Source of the DNA: Paucimonas lemoignei
Lineage (GTDB): Bacteria; Pseudomonadota; Gammaproteobacteria; Pseudomonadales; Pseudomonadaceae
Assembly: GCA_900475325.1 (NCBI GenBank)
Contig: LS483371.1
Coordinates: 5,114,001-5,178,000, forward strand
Length of the DNA stretch: 64,000 nt
Reading direction: 5' to 3'
The notes under the pieces were generated by a model. It saw only the letters and a list, made by a program, of their open reading frames with translations, made no database searches and was not told where the DNA came from. Below, in pieces: positions 28,921 through 36,824 of the stretch. How positions within the stretch are numbered: the first letter of the stretch is position 1; each line of letters opens with the position of its first letter. The translations under genes and the position numbers were made by a program.

Positions 28921-29757
28921 ATGGCTGCCTATTTAATAGACGAATCTGATATCGCAGGACTTGAAAGCTTCCGAACCCACCTTGAAAATTACCCGACTCT
29001 AATCAATGGCTTCTTGAAGAATCTTGGCCTTATGTCACTGCAAGACAGCGGTGACCAGGCAATGATCAATGTTGCCTCACGGGCCAGACGTGATATCACT
29101 CTGTGGCCCGACACAGCAAAAAAGCTACGTCAGTTTCATCAGGACGCAACCAGCTTTATTAGCGACGCCAACGAACTCGTGACTCAACTCAAACTTTATA
29201 AACGACCCGATGATACCGACAGCATCCGTGAAAACCTTAATACCCTGTCGTTGCACGCGGAGCCGTTCAATATGAAGGGTAAGCTGGGTATAAGCGCTTC
29301 CAGCAACACCTACGACGTCACGTATGTGTTATCGGAAAAACTGAACAACTTTGACAACCTCCTTTATAACGCGGTTCAGGACATGCAACTGATTCAGCAA
29401 AGCGTTGCTGATATTATTCCGCGCACCATTGACTTCATGAAGGTCAAGATATCGGAACATGAATCCCGGCATCGCAAGCCTGACTCGACACTCCCCGAGC
29501 CGGTACGCAAGCAATTGGAGGCCGCCAATAACAGTCTTGAATCTTCGAAAACAGAATATTCCACTGCAATAGAAGCAGCCAACAACCTGCATGCCTACTG
29601 TAATCAGGTGCGCGAACTCCTGTCTGACGCGAGGTCCAATCTGTTACGAATCAGCGACAAGAGCAATGTAAGATCTTTCCTGCTTCAAATTAACCTGATG
29701 GGCTCTCGCGTAACCGAAGCTCAAGGCCTGATTAACCGGGCTCGAGATCTGATATAG
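28921..29757 (+). CDS. Helical toxin partner, putative XaxB/Mak-type subunit
   Basis: A 278-aa, mostly helical protein encoded 82 bases after the large toxin. No signal peptide is seen. Long amphipathic stretches (ARRDITLWPDTAKKLRQFHQ, SDANELVTQLKLYKRPDD, VRKQLEAANNSLESSKTEYS) fit the elongated helices of ClyA/XaxB-type subunits; it is shorter than known XaxB proteins (~350 aa). There is no long apolar head. It may be the soluble companion that assembles with the large subunit. The start at 28921 has no clear Shine-Dalgarno; a TTG at 28867 in frame is less likely. A strong terminator follows, so the two toxin genes form one unit. Family assignment is tentative. Confidence 0.55.
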   Translation: MAAYLIDESDIAGLESFRTHLENYPTLINGFLKNLGLMSLQDSGDQAMINVASRARRDITLWPDTAKKLRQFHQDATSFISDANELVTQLKLYKRPDDTDSIRENLNTLSLHAEPFNMKGKLGISASSNTYDVTYVLSEKLNNFDNLLYNAVQDMQLIQQSVADIIPRTIDFMKVKISEHESRHRKPDSTLPEPVRKQLEAANNSLESSKTEYSTAIEAANNLHAYCNQVRELLSDARSNLLRISDKSNVRSFLLQINLMGSRVTEAQGLINRARDLI

Positions 29758-29806
29758 AAATTCATTGCGCACATGACCCCTCTGCGCAGAGCAAAACAGC
29801 GTTCAC

Positions 29807-29836
29807 AAAAAACCCGCGATCACTCGCGGGTTTTTT
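29807..29836. terminator. Bidirectional intrinsic terminator
   Basis: AAAAAACCCGCGA, a short loop, TCGCGGGTTTTTT: a symmetrical hairpin with A and T runs on both sides, placed between the convergent toxin operon and speC. Confidence 0.93.
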
Positions 29837-29851
29837 ATGCAGCGTTAACGC

Positions 29852-31015
29852 TTAAACGTAGAACGATTTTAGTGGCGGGAAGCCATTGAACTCTACCGCG
29901 CTGTAGCTGGTGGTGTACGCACCGGTGGACAACCAGTACAGACGATCACCAATGGCCAGGTTCAGCGGCAGGCCGTATTTGTAGTTTTCGTACATGATGT
30001 CGGCGCTGTCGCAGGTAGGGCCGGCGATGACTACTTCTTCCATCTCGCCTTTCTTCTCGGTCCAGATCGGGAACTTGATGGCCTCGTCCATGGTTTCGAT
30101 CAGGCCGGAGAATTTGCCCACATCCGTGTACACCCAGCGCTCTACTGCGGTACGGGATTTACGCGACACCAACACCACTTCGCTGACCAGAATACCGGCG
30201 TTGGCGATCAACGAACGGCCTGGCTCCAGAATGATTTCCGGCAAGTCATCGCCGAAGTCTTCTTTGAGGTAGCGAATGATTTCCTGGGCGTAGGTTTCCA
30301 GGCTGTTGGTGCGGGTGATGTAGTTGGCCGGGAAGCCGCCGCCCATGTTGATCAGCTTGAGGACGATGCCGTCTTCTTCTTTCAGGCGCTCGAAGATCAC
30401 TTTGACCTTGGCAATGGCCGCGTCCCAGACGCTGATGTCGCGCTGTTGCGAACCCACGTGGAACGACAGGCCGTAAGGTACCAGGCCCAGGTCACGGGCC
30501 AGGATCAGCAGGTCCATGGCCATGTCGGTCTGGCAGCCGAATTTACGCGACAAAGGCCAGTCTGCCGTGGTCGAGCCTTCGGTCAGGATACGTACATAGA
30601 CTTTCGAGCCCGGTGCAGCCTTGGCGATGTTGCGCAGGTCGGCTTCGGAGTCGGTGGAGAACAGACGCACGCCCTTCTCGTAGAAGTAGCGGATGTCCTT
30701 GGATTTCTTGATGGTGTTGCCGTAGCTGATGCGATCAGGGCTAACGCCACGGTCCATGACCTTGTCCAGCTCGTAGATCGAGGCGATGTCGAAGCTCGAG
30801 CCTTTGTCTTTGAGCAGGTCGATGATTTCAACCGCCGGGTTGGCTTTGACGGCGTAGTAAACCTTGGCGAATTCGAAGCCTGCGCGCAGGTCATCGTAGG
30901 CCTGGCTGATCATCGCGGTGTCGATGACCACGAATGGGGTTTCTTGCTTGTCGGCAAACGCCTTCATTTTGTTGAAGGTGTCGCGCTGGAAATAGTCTTC
31001 GACTTGAATCGGCAT
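29852..31015 (-). CDS. speC: Ornithine decarboxylase, fold-III PLP enzyme
   Basis: A 387-aa alanine-racemase-fold decarboxylase that makes putrescine from ornithine for polyamine synthesis. The PLP lysine is in YYAVKANP (near residue 51), FHVGSQQ and NMGGGFPAN bind cofactor phosphate, EPGRSL follows, and the catalytic Cys from the partner subunit is in GPTCDSADIM. ATG 31015 is chosen because AGGAG lies seven bases upstream and the 387-residue length is that of the Pseudomonas enzyme; the frame stays open 48 codons further upstream. It is the expected backbone neighbour (PA4519) of the piu group. Related enzymes can accept lysine, so specificity is not proven. Confidence 0.92.
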   Translation of the reverse strand: MPIQVEDYFQRDTFNKMKAFADKQETPFVVIDTAMISQAYDDLRAGFEFAKVYYAVKANPAVEIIDLLKDKGSSFDIASIYELDKVMDRGVSPDRISYGNTIKKSKDIRYFYEKGVRLFSTDSEADLRNIAKAAPGSKVYVRILTEGSTTADWPLSRKFGCQTDMAMDLLILARDLGLVPYGLSFHVGSQQRDISVWDAAIAKVKVIFERLKEEDGIVLKLINMGGGFPANYITRTNSLETYAQEIIRYLKEDFGDDLPEIILEPGRSLIANAGILVSEVVLVSRKSRTAVERWVYTDVGKFSGLIETMDEAIKFPIWTEKKGEMEEVVIAGPTCDSADIMYENYKYGLPLNLAIGDRLYWLSTGAYTTSYSAVEFNGFPPLKSFYV

Positions 31016-31411
31016 GCTGGGACTCCTGGTGGCAAACTGCATTTGATCAATGGGTGCAAGGGCGTGCTGTGGCATTCCCTCTGTGAACGTCCTCCGTGTG
31101 TATCCCCACTTTGGTTCGCCTACTTCCCAAGGCATGTCCGCCGAAAGCAAAAAGACCATATGGATGCGATACGCCGCTGTCCTTATGGCCTTGCTGTCTC
31201 GTCGTCAGTACTTGAGCCGGATGGATCGTTTCCAGCTTGGACGTTCGGCGCGAACTTTAGGACCTGAGGGCCGGGGAATCAACAAAAAATGTCGCCTTTG
31301 CGCACGTTTCTGCCGGGACAACACCCTGCGCCACTTTTAACCACTGTAGTAACCGACCCACATGACAGCCTGATGTTCCTCAGATGGCAGATTTCACCGA
31401 AAGGCGGATAC
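31016..31411 (-). other. Long untranslated leader/promoter region of speC
   Basis: About 400 bases without an independent gene. The speC frame is open to 31159 and includes an in-frame ATG at 31075 with GAGG upstream, giving an alternative N-terminus. A Pseudomonas-typical long speC leader is plausible. No clear -35/-10 pair could be fixed by eye. Confidence 0.4.
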
Positions 31412-31440
31412 AAAAACACCCTGCATCGGGCAGGGTGTTC
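31412..31440 (-). terminator. Intrinsic terminator downstream of the TonB receptor gene
   Basis: On the minus strand GAACACCCTGCCC-GATG-CAGGGTGTTTTTG: a GC hairpin followed by five U residues, about 135 bases after the receptor stop and separated from it by a REP pair. Confidence 0.75.
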
Positions 31441-31460
31441 ACGTGTGGCTCGGTAACCTC

Positions 31461-31550
31461 GTGGGACCGGCTTTAGCCGGGAAGGCGTAATACCTGACAC
31501 GAAAAACGCGTCAGCTGTACCGGCCTGTTCCCGGCTGAAGCCGGTTCCAC
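31461..31550. repeat. REP inverted pair, ACCGGCTTTAGCCGGGAAG type
   Basis: GTGGGACCGGCTTTAGCCGG faces CCGGCTGAAGCCGGTTCCAC across a 50-base centre. Between the receptor stop and its terminator. Confidence 0.88.
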
Positions 31551-31574
31551 AAAAGCAGATCAGTCAGCCTGTGA

Positions 31575-33959
31575 TTACATCGTCCACTTCAACGAGAACA
31601 TCAGGTTACGCGGGTCGCCGTAGACGCCAGTGCCGGTGCCTGTCGGGATGCCCTGCCAGTACTTGGTGTCGAACACGTTGTTGAAGTTGACGCGACCATC
31701 CCAGTGCTCGTCGAACTTGTAGCCTGCCATCAGGCCAACCACGGCGTATTCGTTCTGCTTCGCGTAGCCGGTGGTGGTGACGCGGGTGAAGGTTTCGCTC
31801 TGGGCCAGCACGTCGCCGCCCACACGCCATTTGCTCAGATCGCCGGTCAGGTTGTAGCTGGTGGCAGCCTTGAACAAGTGTTTCGGCTGGTTAGGGGCGA
31901 ACAGACGGCCTTCATTGCGCTCGTCGGCATCTTTGATGTATTGGCTCAGCACGTAGGTGTAAGCCGCCGAGAACTGCCAGTTCGGGGTCAGAGCGCCGCT
32001 GATTTCAGTGTCGATACCCTGGCTACGGACTTCGCCGGAAGCTGCGTTACACGAACGGTTCTGGGCACTGCAGATGGCCGGCACCGGAGTAATCGCATAC
32101 GCGCGATTTTCCTGAGTCATGTCGAACAGTGCCACCGAGGCATTCAGCGCGCCGTCGAAGTACTCGCCTTTAAGGCCGATTTCATAGCTTTCGCCAGTCA
32201 TCGGGTCCAGCACCGAGCCGGAAACGTCTTGCTCGGTCTGTGGCTTGAAGATTTCGGTGTAGCTGGCGTAAACCGAGTAGGTGTCGTTCAGGTCGTAGAT
32301 GACACCGGCGTACGGCGTAACTTCCTGAGTGACTTTATAGTCGCCGTCGCCGCTGCGGTTGTCGTAGTCGTACCAACTGACACGGCTGCCGACGATCACG
32401 TGCAGCGGGTCAATCGGGTTGAAGCGTGCGACCGCATAAGCCGCCTGCTCAGTCGCGGTGTTCTTGCTCGAGTACGGTTGGCGATCAGCACGGTCCGGCT
32501 TGGCGATCACGCCCGGGTTGAAGTTGTAGATGTCGATCGGCGTTGCCGCCAGCCAGTAGCCACCGTTCTGGTCGAATTTTTCCTGACGACGGCTCACACC
32601 CACAGACAGCTCGTGTTCACGACCAAACAACTGGAACGGGCCGGACAGCGAGCCGTCGAGGTTGGTCTGCACATCCGTGGTGTCGTACTGACCCGAAGAC
32701 TGTGCAAAACCAGTACCCGAAGCATCAGCGCCCAGGTAGCTGGAGAAGGTGTTGGATTCAGCCCAGATCTTGGCGGCCGAGAGCTTGGCATTCCAGCCAT
32801 TGTTGAAGCGGTGCGTCACGTCGGTGAACACGCTGACGTTATCGCGGTTCCAGTAAGCCCAGTCGTTGCTCAGGAAGGTCGAACGCGACAAGTGCAGGTT
32901 TTCGCCGTTAGGCCCGGCTGGCAATGCGCCCCAGTCCGAGGTGGCATCATCGCGCTGCTTTGAGGCGCCGATGGTCCAGGTGGTCGAATCGTTCAGATCG
33001 GTTTCGAGGATGCCGTAAAAGGTCTGGCGCTGTTTCTCGCGCTCGTCCTGGAAGCTGTGGTCATCCTGATAAGCCGCCACGACGCGGCCACGCACGGTGC
33101 CGGAATCGTTGAGCTTGTTCGACGCATCCACTTCGGTGCGATAACGGTCCCAGCTGCCAGCGCTGGTGGTGATGCTGACCTGCGGAGTGGCGGTCGGACG
33201 CTTGCGTACCAGGTTCAGCGTCGCGGACGGACTACCAGCGCCGGTCATGAGGCCGGTCGCGCCGCGCACTACTTCGACACGGTCGTACATGGCCAGGTCG
33301 GCCTCGGCCAGGGTGTCTTGAGTGAAGGTGCCAAGGCTGGTCGGCAGACCGTCGTACATCAGGTTGTCGATGGTGAAGCCACGGGCCAGAAATTGCTGAC
33401 GGTCACCACCAAACTTGCGCAAGGTTACGCCAGGCGCGTATTTGACCGCGTCGTTGACGTCGTTCATGCCTTGGTCATCCATACGCTGACGGGTCAGAAC
33501 GCTCACCGACTGAGGCGTTTCACGGATCGACAACGGCAGTTTGGTGGCCGTGTTCATGGAGCCAGTGGTGTAGGAGTTGGTGCCTTCAGTGGTCGCTGCG
33601 CCCGCAATGCCGGTGTCGGCATTAATGTTGATGCCGTCCAGTGCAATGGAGCCTGCCTGAGCCGGGGCCGCAACACGGGCGGCGTTACCTTCCACGCTGG
33701 CGGTCAGGCCGCTGCCTGCCAGCAGGCGCTGCAAGGCTTGCGCAGGTTCCAGGTCGCCACGAACAGTGGGCGCCTGCTTGCCTGCAACGGCTTGCGGATC
33801 AAACATGACTTTCAGGCCGCTGATCTGCCCCAGTTGCGCCAGGGACTTGCCCAGAGGCTGAGCAGGCAGATCAACGCGGACCGGAGCGGCCAGAATCGAG
33901 GCAGAAAAGCCAAGCGTAAGCGCAATGGTCAGCGCATTTAGAGCAGGACGGGACATCAT
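31575..33959 (-). CDS. TonB-dependent ferric-siderophore receptor with N-terminal STN signalling domain
   Basis: A 794-aa receptor starting MMSRPALNALTIALTLG, with the signal peptide ending near ASILAA. Residues ~25-95 form a secretin/TonB short N-terminal (STN) domain (LPAQPLGKSLAQLGQISGLK, LAGSGLTASVEGN), as found in FpvA/FecA-type transducers. The plug follows (ETPQSVSVLTRQRMDDQGM, FLARGFTIDNLMYDGLPT, RVEVVRGATGLMTGAGSPSA), and the barrel ends in RNLMFSLKWTM. An STN domain implies signalling to an anti-sigma factor, yet no sigma/anti-sigma pair is adjacent. A longer in-frame start at 34052 would put 31 residues before the signal peptide and is rejected. Closest in style to hydroxamate or pyoverdine receptors; the ligand is unknown. 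Confidence 0.88.
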   Translation of the reverse strand: MMSRPALNALTIALTLGFSASILAAPVRVDLPAQPLGKSLAQLGQISGLKVMFDPQAVAGKQAPTVRGDLEPAQALQRLLAGSGLTASVEGNAARVAAPAQAGSIALDGININADTGIAGAATTEGTNSYTTGSMNTATKLPLSIRETPQSVSVLTRQRMDDQGMNDVNDAVKYAPGVTLRKFGGDRQQFLARGFTIDNLMYDGLPTSLGTFTQDTLAEADLAMYDRVEVVRGATGLMTGAGSPSATLNLVRKRPTATPQVSITTSAGSWDRYRTEVDASNKLNDSGTVRGRVVAAYQDDHSFQDEREKQRQTFYGILETDLNDSTTWTIGASKQRDDATSDWGALPAGPNGENLHLSRSTFLSNDWAYWNRDNVSVFTDVTHRFNNGWNAKLSAAKIWAESNTFSSYLGADASGTGFAQSSGQYDTTDVQTNLDGSLSGPFQLFGREHELSVGVSRRQEKFDQNGGYWLAATPIDIYNFNPGVIAKPDRADRQPYSSKNTATEQAAYAVARFNPIDPLHVIVGSRVSWYDYDNRSGDGDYKVTQEVTPYAGVIYDLNDTYSVYASYTEIFKPQTEQDVSGSVLDPMTGESYEIGLKGEYFDGALNASVALFDMTQENRAYAITPVPAICSAQNRSCNAASGEVRSQGIDTEISGALTPNWQFSAAYTYVLSQYIKDADERNEGRLFAPNQPKHLFKAATSYNLTGDLSKWRVGGDVLAQSETFTRVTTTGYAKQNEYAVVGLMAGYKFDEHWDGRVNFNNVFDTKYWQGIPTGTGTGVYGDPRNLMFSLKWTM

Positions 33960-34074
33960 CGGATTCCGTATATGAGATGAAGACACGCACGCTGTAGGTG
34001 AGCTGAAATGCCGAAGAACCGCCTGCCAGACATGTACGTATGTGCCGCGCATGCTAGTGGCTGGTAATCGACAT

Positions 34075-34093
34075 GTAAATACTAATAGTTCTC
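34075..34093 (-). promoter_or_regulatory. Candidate Fur box of the receptor gene
   Basis: Minus-strand GAGAACTATTAGTATTTAC matches about 11 of 19 positions of the palindromic Fur consensus, 116 bases upstream of the receptor start. Tentative; supported mainly by position before an iron-uptake gene. Confidence 0.35.
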
Positions 34094-34183
34094 AGTTGCC
34101 GAAAAATTTTGTATCAAAACGAACAGGATGTAAATTTTCCGGTCTTGTAGGGGTTTTCCGTTTTCTGTGTGGGAGCGATGACA

Positions 34184-34270
34184 TGGGACCGGCTAGCCGG
34201 GAAGAGGTCAGTACATCCGATCAATTATCTGTGGCACAAAGGCTGTCCTCCCGGCAAAAGCCGGTCCCAC
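34184..34270. repeat. REP inverted pair, ACCGGC-AGCCGGGAAG type
   Basis: TGGGACCGGCTAGCCGGGAAG-like left arm against CCCGGCAAAAGCCGGTCCCA right arm. It lies in the 700-bp gap between the receptor and the DUF6124 gene. The interval 34271-34520 contains no convincing gene. Confidence 0.75.
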
Positions 34271-34520
34271 GTCGTCGCGTCAGTATTGAGTTCGCAGGGT
34301 TTCTTACCGACCGTCTTAGAAGCGTTGTTGGTCGTAATGGCGCTATTCCAACGATTTCTTACACAAAATTTGTCACCAATCCGAAGGGCAGATCTGTATC
34401 TCTTGAAGGACTTTTCCGAGAAGATTCCAACCCCTTGCGCCTGCACGATTCGGCCACTAGATTGCGCCCCGCCACTGAAGCATCGGTGGTCGGGTGTGAG
34501 AACCCAGGTGTAAGGAGCAA

Positions 34521-34660
34521 ATAGATCGCCACGCAGTTATGGCGGCTATGTGCAGGCAGACTTCGGTCTGGCCGGTTCCTCCTTTACCGGTTTCTCACCC
34601 TGCTCATAGCTGCCACCTTTCCGTGTGAGAACGGCGAGTGGTGACTCCATCCAAAAAGGA
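34521..34660 (+). promoter_or_regulatory. Structured mRNA leader upstream of the DUF6124 gene
   Basis: Four consecutive stem-loops can be drawn: CGCC/GGCG (34527-34544); CAGAC-TTCG-GTCTG with a UUCG tetraloop (34557-34570); CCGGT/ACCGG (34572-34590); and a two-part stem CCAC/GTGG enclosing CCGT/ACGG (34613-34641). The last ends 25 bases before the start codon. The density of exact pairings suggests a folded leader or cis-acting RNA. I recall similar leaders before small genes of this kind in other Pseudomonas, but cannot name a family. Confidence 0.5.
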
Positions 34661-34666
34661 CACACC

Positions 34667-34858
34667 ATGACCACACCAACCCTCGAACAAGACCTCCTGC
34701 GCGCCAACGACCTGCTACGTTGCGCAGCCGCCACCGCCTACGAAACCAGCGACCAGCTCACCGGCCAGAAACGCGACCTCGCCTGCTCGGTGATGCACCT
34801 GGTGGAAATGGCTCAGGGACTGATTGAGCGGTCTTTGACGACAGTCGAATCCCGCTAA
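34667..34858 (+). CDS. Small DUF6124/DUF3077-like protein
   Basis: A 63-aa acidic-to-neutral helical protein (TLEQDLLRANDLLRCAAATA, DLACSVMHLVEMAQGLIERS). It resembles the small DUF6124/DUF3077 proteins that are numerous in Pseudomonas and have no known function. ATG 34667 follows AAAAAGGA at a good distance. It carries a structured leader upstream and a strong hairpin terminator downstream, so it is transcribed alone. Confidence 0.7.
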   Translation: MTTPTLEQDLLRANDLLRCAAATAYETSDQLTGQKRDLACSVMHLVEMAQGLIERSLTTVESR

Positions 34859-34958
34859 ACGCAGCATTGATCTGACTTGAAATGATTTGTTTGTGGGAGC
34901 TACGGGTGTTCCCAGAATTTTTTGAACAATGGCACGCTGCTGTAGGAGCATGCCGTAG

Positions 34959-34990
34959 ACCCCGCGCCGTTGCAGCGCGGGGCTTTGTTT
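34959..34990 (+). terminator. Intrinsic terminator after the DUF6124 gene
   Basis: CCCCGCGC-CGTTGCA-GCGCGGGG then CTTTGTTT. The hairpin also lies only 12 bases beyond the opuCA stop on the other strand, so it can serve both convergent genes, with a better U-run on the plus strand. Confidence 0.8.
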
Positions 34991-34993
34991 CGA

Positions 34994-36160
34994 TCAAGCC
35001 TGTGCTTCAGCCGCAATCTCAGCCGGCGAAACAATGCTCGTCTTGCCTCCACGGGAACGGCCCGAGCTGAGGTATTCAGCGATCGATTCCTGTGTCACTT
35101 CACCCAGGAACACGTTCTCGGCATCCAGCACCGGCAGCCACGAGCGGTTGAACTCGTACATGCGCGACAGCAGGATGCGCAAGTGTTCGTCGTAGGCCGC
35201 AGTGGCGTTGAACTGACGCAGGAACGGCAGGCAGGTGCCGGTCTGGCGATGCAGGTCGCGGCGACGCACGTAGCCCATGGCTTTGTTCTCGGCATCGGTG
35301 ACGACGATGTAGCGACGGTCGTTCTCGTCCATCAGGTCCAGGGCATCGGCCACTGGGGTTTCCGGGCTGACCGATGGCGCGTTGTCGGCGGCGTCTTCGG
35401 CTTTGACCAGCAGCAGGCGCTTGAGGGTGCTGTCCTGGCCGACGAAGCTCGACACGAACTCGTCTGCCGGGTGCGCCAGCAAGGTGTCCGGGTGGTCGAT
35501 CTGCAGCAGTTTGCCTGCACGGAAGATCGCGATTTTGTCGCCCAGCTTGATCGCTTCGTCGATGTCGTGGCTGACCATGATCACGGTCTTGTTCAGCGCG
35601 CGCTGCATCTCGAAGAATTCGTTCTGGATCATCTCGCGGTTGATCGGGTCGACCGCACCGAACGGCTCATCCATCAGCAGCAATGGCGCATCAGCCGCCA
35701 AGGCACGGATCACACCAATCCGCTGTTGCTGACCACCGGACAGTTCACGCGGGTAGCGATGCAGGTACTGCTTGGGTTCCAGCTTGATCATGCTCATCAG
35801 TTCGCGAGCACGGTCGTGGCAACGCTTGGCGTCCCAGCCCAGCAGCTTGGGCACAACCACGATGTTCTCTTCGATGGTCATGTTCGGGAACAGACCGATC
35901 TGCTGAATCACGTAGCCGATGTTGCGACGCAGGGTCACTTCGTCCAGGCCGGTGGTGTCTTCGCCGTTGATCAATACTTTGCCGGAGGTCGGCATGATCA
36001 GACGGTTGATCATTTTCAGCGTGGTCGACTTGCCGCAACCCGACGGGCCGAGGAAGACGCAGATTTCGCCTTCGTTGACGGTGAGGCTGACCGAATCGAC
36101 AGCCTTCACTTCTTTGCCGTTGCTTTGGAAAGTCTTGGTGAGGTTTTGAAGTTCGATCAT
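34994..36160 (-). CDS. Osmoprotectant ABC transporter ATPase (OpuCA-like, CBS domains)
   Basis: A 388-aa ATPase of the betaine/carnitine/choline (OpuCA/ProV-like) group. Walker A is GPSGCGKST, signature LSGGQQQR, Walker B LLLMDEPFGAVDP, followed by a pair of C-terminal CBS domains (about 255-370), which in this family sense ionic strength. It powers uptake of compatible solutes under osmotic stress. Its start codon overlaps the stop of the permease gene by four bases (ATGA). It is the last gene of a four-gene minus-strand operon. Confidence 0.9.
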   Translation of the reverse strand: MIELQNLTKTFQSNGKEVKAVDSVSLTVNEGEICVFLGPSGCGKSTTLKMINRLIMPTSGKVLINGEDTTGLDEVTLRRNIGYVIQQIGLFPNMTIEENIVVVPKLLGWDAKRCHDRARELMSMIKLEPKQYLHRYPRELSGGQQQRIGVIRALAADAPLLLMDEPFGAVDPINREMIQNEFFEMQRALNKTVIMVSHDIDEAIKLGDKIAIFRAGKLLQIDHPDTLLAHPADEFVSSFVGQDSTLKRLLLVKAEDAADNAPSVSPETPVADALDLMDENDRRYIVVTDAENKAMGYVRRRDLHRQTGTCLPFLRQFNATAAYDEHLRILLSRMYEFNRSWLPVLDAENVFLGEVTQESIAEYLSSGRSRGGKTSIVSPAEIAAEAQA

Positions 36161-36810
36161 TTCAGTAATCCTTTTGGAGTCAGCGCACGTTGCAGCCATT
36201 GCAGGAGAAGGTCAGCGATGATGGCCAGAATACTGACCAGTACCGCGCCGACGATCAGCATCGACATATCGCTGCGGCTGATTGAAGCAAGAATAAGTAC
36301 ACCCAGACCGCCCGCGCCGATGGTGGCAGCGATGGTCATGACGCCGATGTTCATCACCACGGCAGTACGCACGCCAGCGAGGATCACCGGGACAGCGATC
36401 GGCAGTTCAACCATGCGCAGGCGCTGGCCGAAGGTCATGCCGATGCCTTTGGCGGCTTCGCGAATACCCGGCTCGACGCCAGTCAACGCCAGATAGGTGT
36501 TACGCATGATTGGCAGCAGCGAATACAGAAACACTGCGGTAATCGCGGGCATCGGGCCCAGGCCCTGGCCGAACTTGGAGTAGAACGGCAGCAGCAGGCC
36601 GAACAACGCAATCGACGGCACGGTCAACAGCACGGTGGCGCTGGCCTGCAGCGGACCGGCCAATGCCGGGAAACGGGTCATCAGCACGCCCAACGGGACG
36701 CCGACCAGAATCGCCAGTGTCACAGCAATGCCGACCAGGGTGATGTGCTGCCAGGTCAGGTGAATGACCTGTGCCCAGTCCAGATGGGAGAAGGCGCTAA
36801 AAATACTCAT
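36157..36810 (-). CDS. Osmoprotectant ABC transporter permease (OpuCB-like)
   Basis: A 217-aa inner-membrane permease with five to six helices (HITLVGIAVTLAILVGVPLG, LLTVPSIALFGLLLPFYSKF). The EAA-type docking loop is REAAKGIGMTFGQRLRMVELP, and GVRTAVVMNIGVMTIAATIG is typical of the OpuCB/YehW group. AAGGAGACGAT precedes the ATG. It lies 14 bases after the binding-protein gene and overlaps the ATPase gene by four bases. Confidence 0.9.
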   Translation of the reverse strand: MSIFSAFSHLDWAQVIHLTWQHITLVGIAVTLAILVGVPLGVLMTRFPALAGPLQASATVLLTVPSIALFGLLLPFYSKFGQGLGPMPAITAVFLYSLLPIMRNTYLALTGVEPGIREAAKGIGMTFGQRLRMVELPIAVPVILAGVRTAVVMNIGVMTIAATIGAGGLGVLILASISRSDMSMLIVGAVLVSILAIIADLLLQWLQRALTPKGLLK

Positions 36811-36824
36811 ATCGTCTCCTTCCT

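Noticed and set aside
29852..31159. Longer speC product starting at 31159
   Set aside because: ATG 31015 has a better ribosome site and gives the standard 387 residues; the extension has no known counterpart.
34042..34524. 160-codon plus-strand frame upstream of the DUF6124 gene
   Set aside because: It runs across a REP pair and the structured leader, starts at GTG without a ribosome site and resembles no family.
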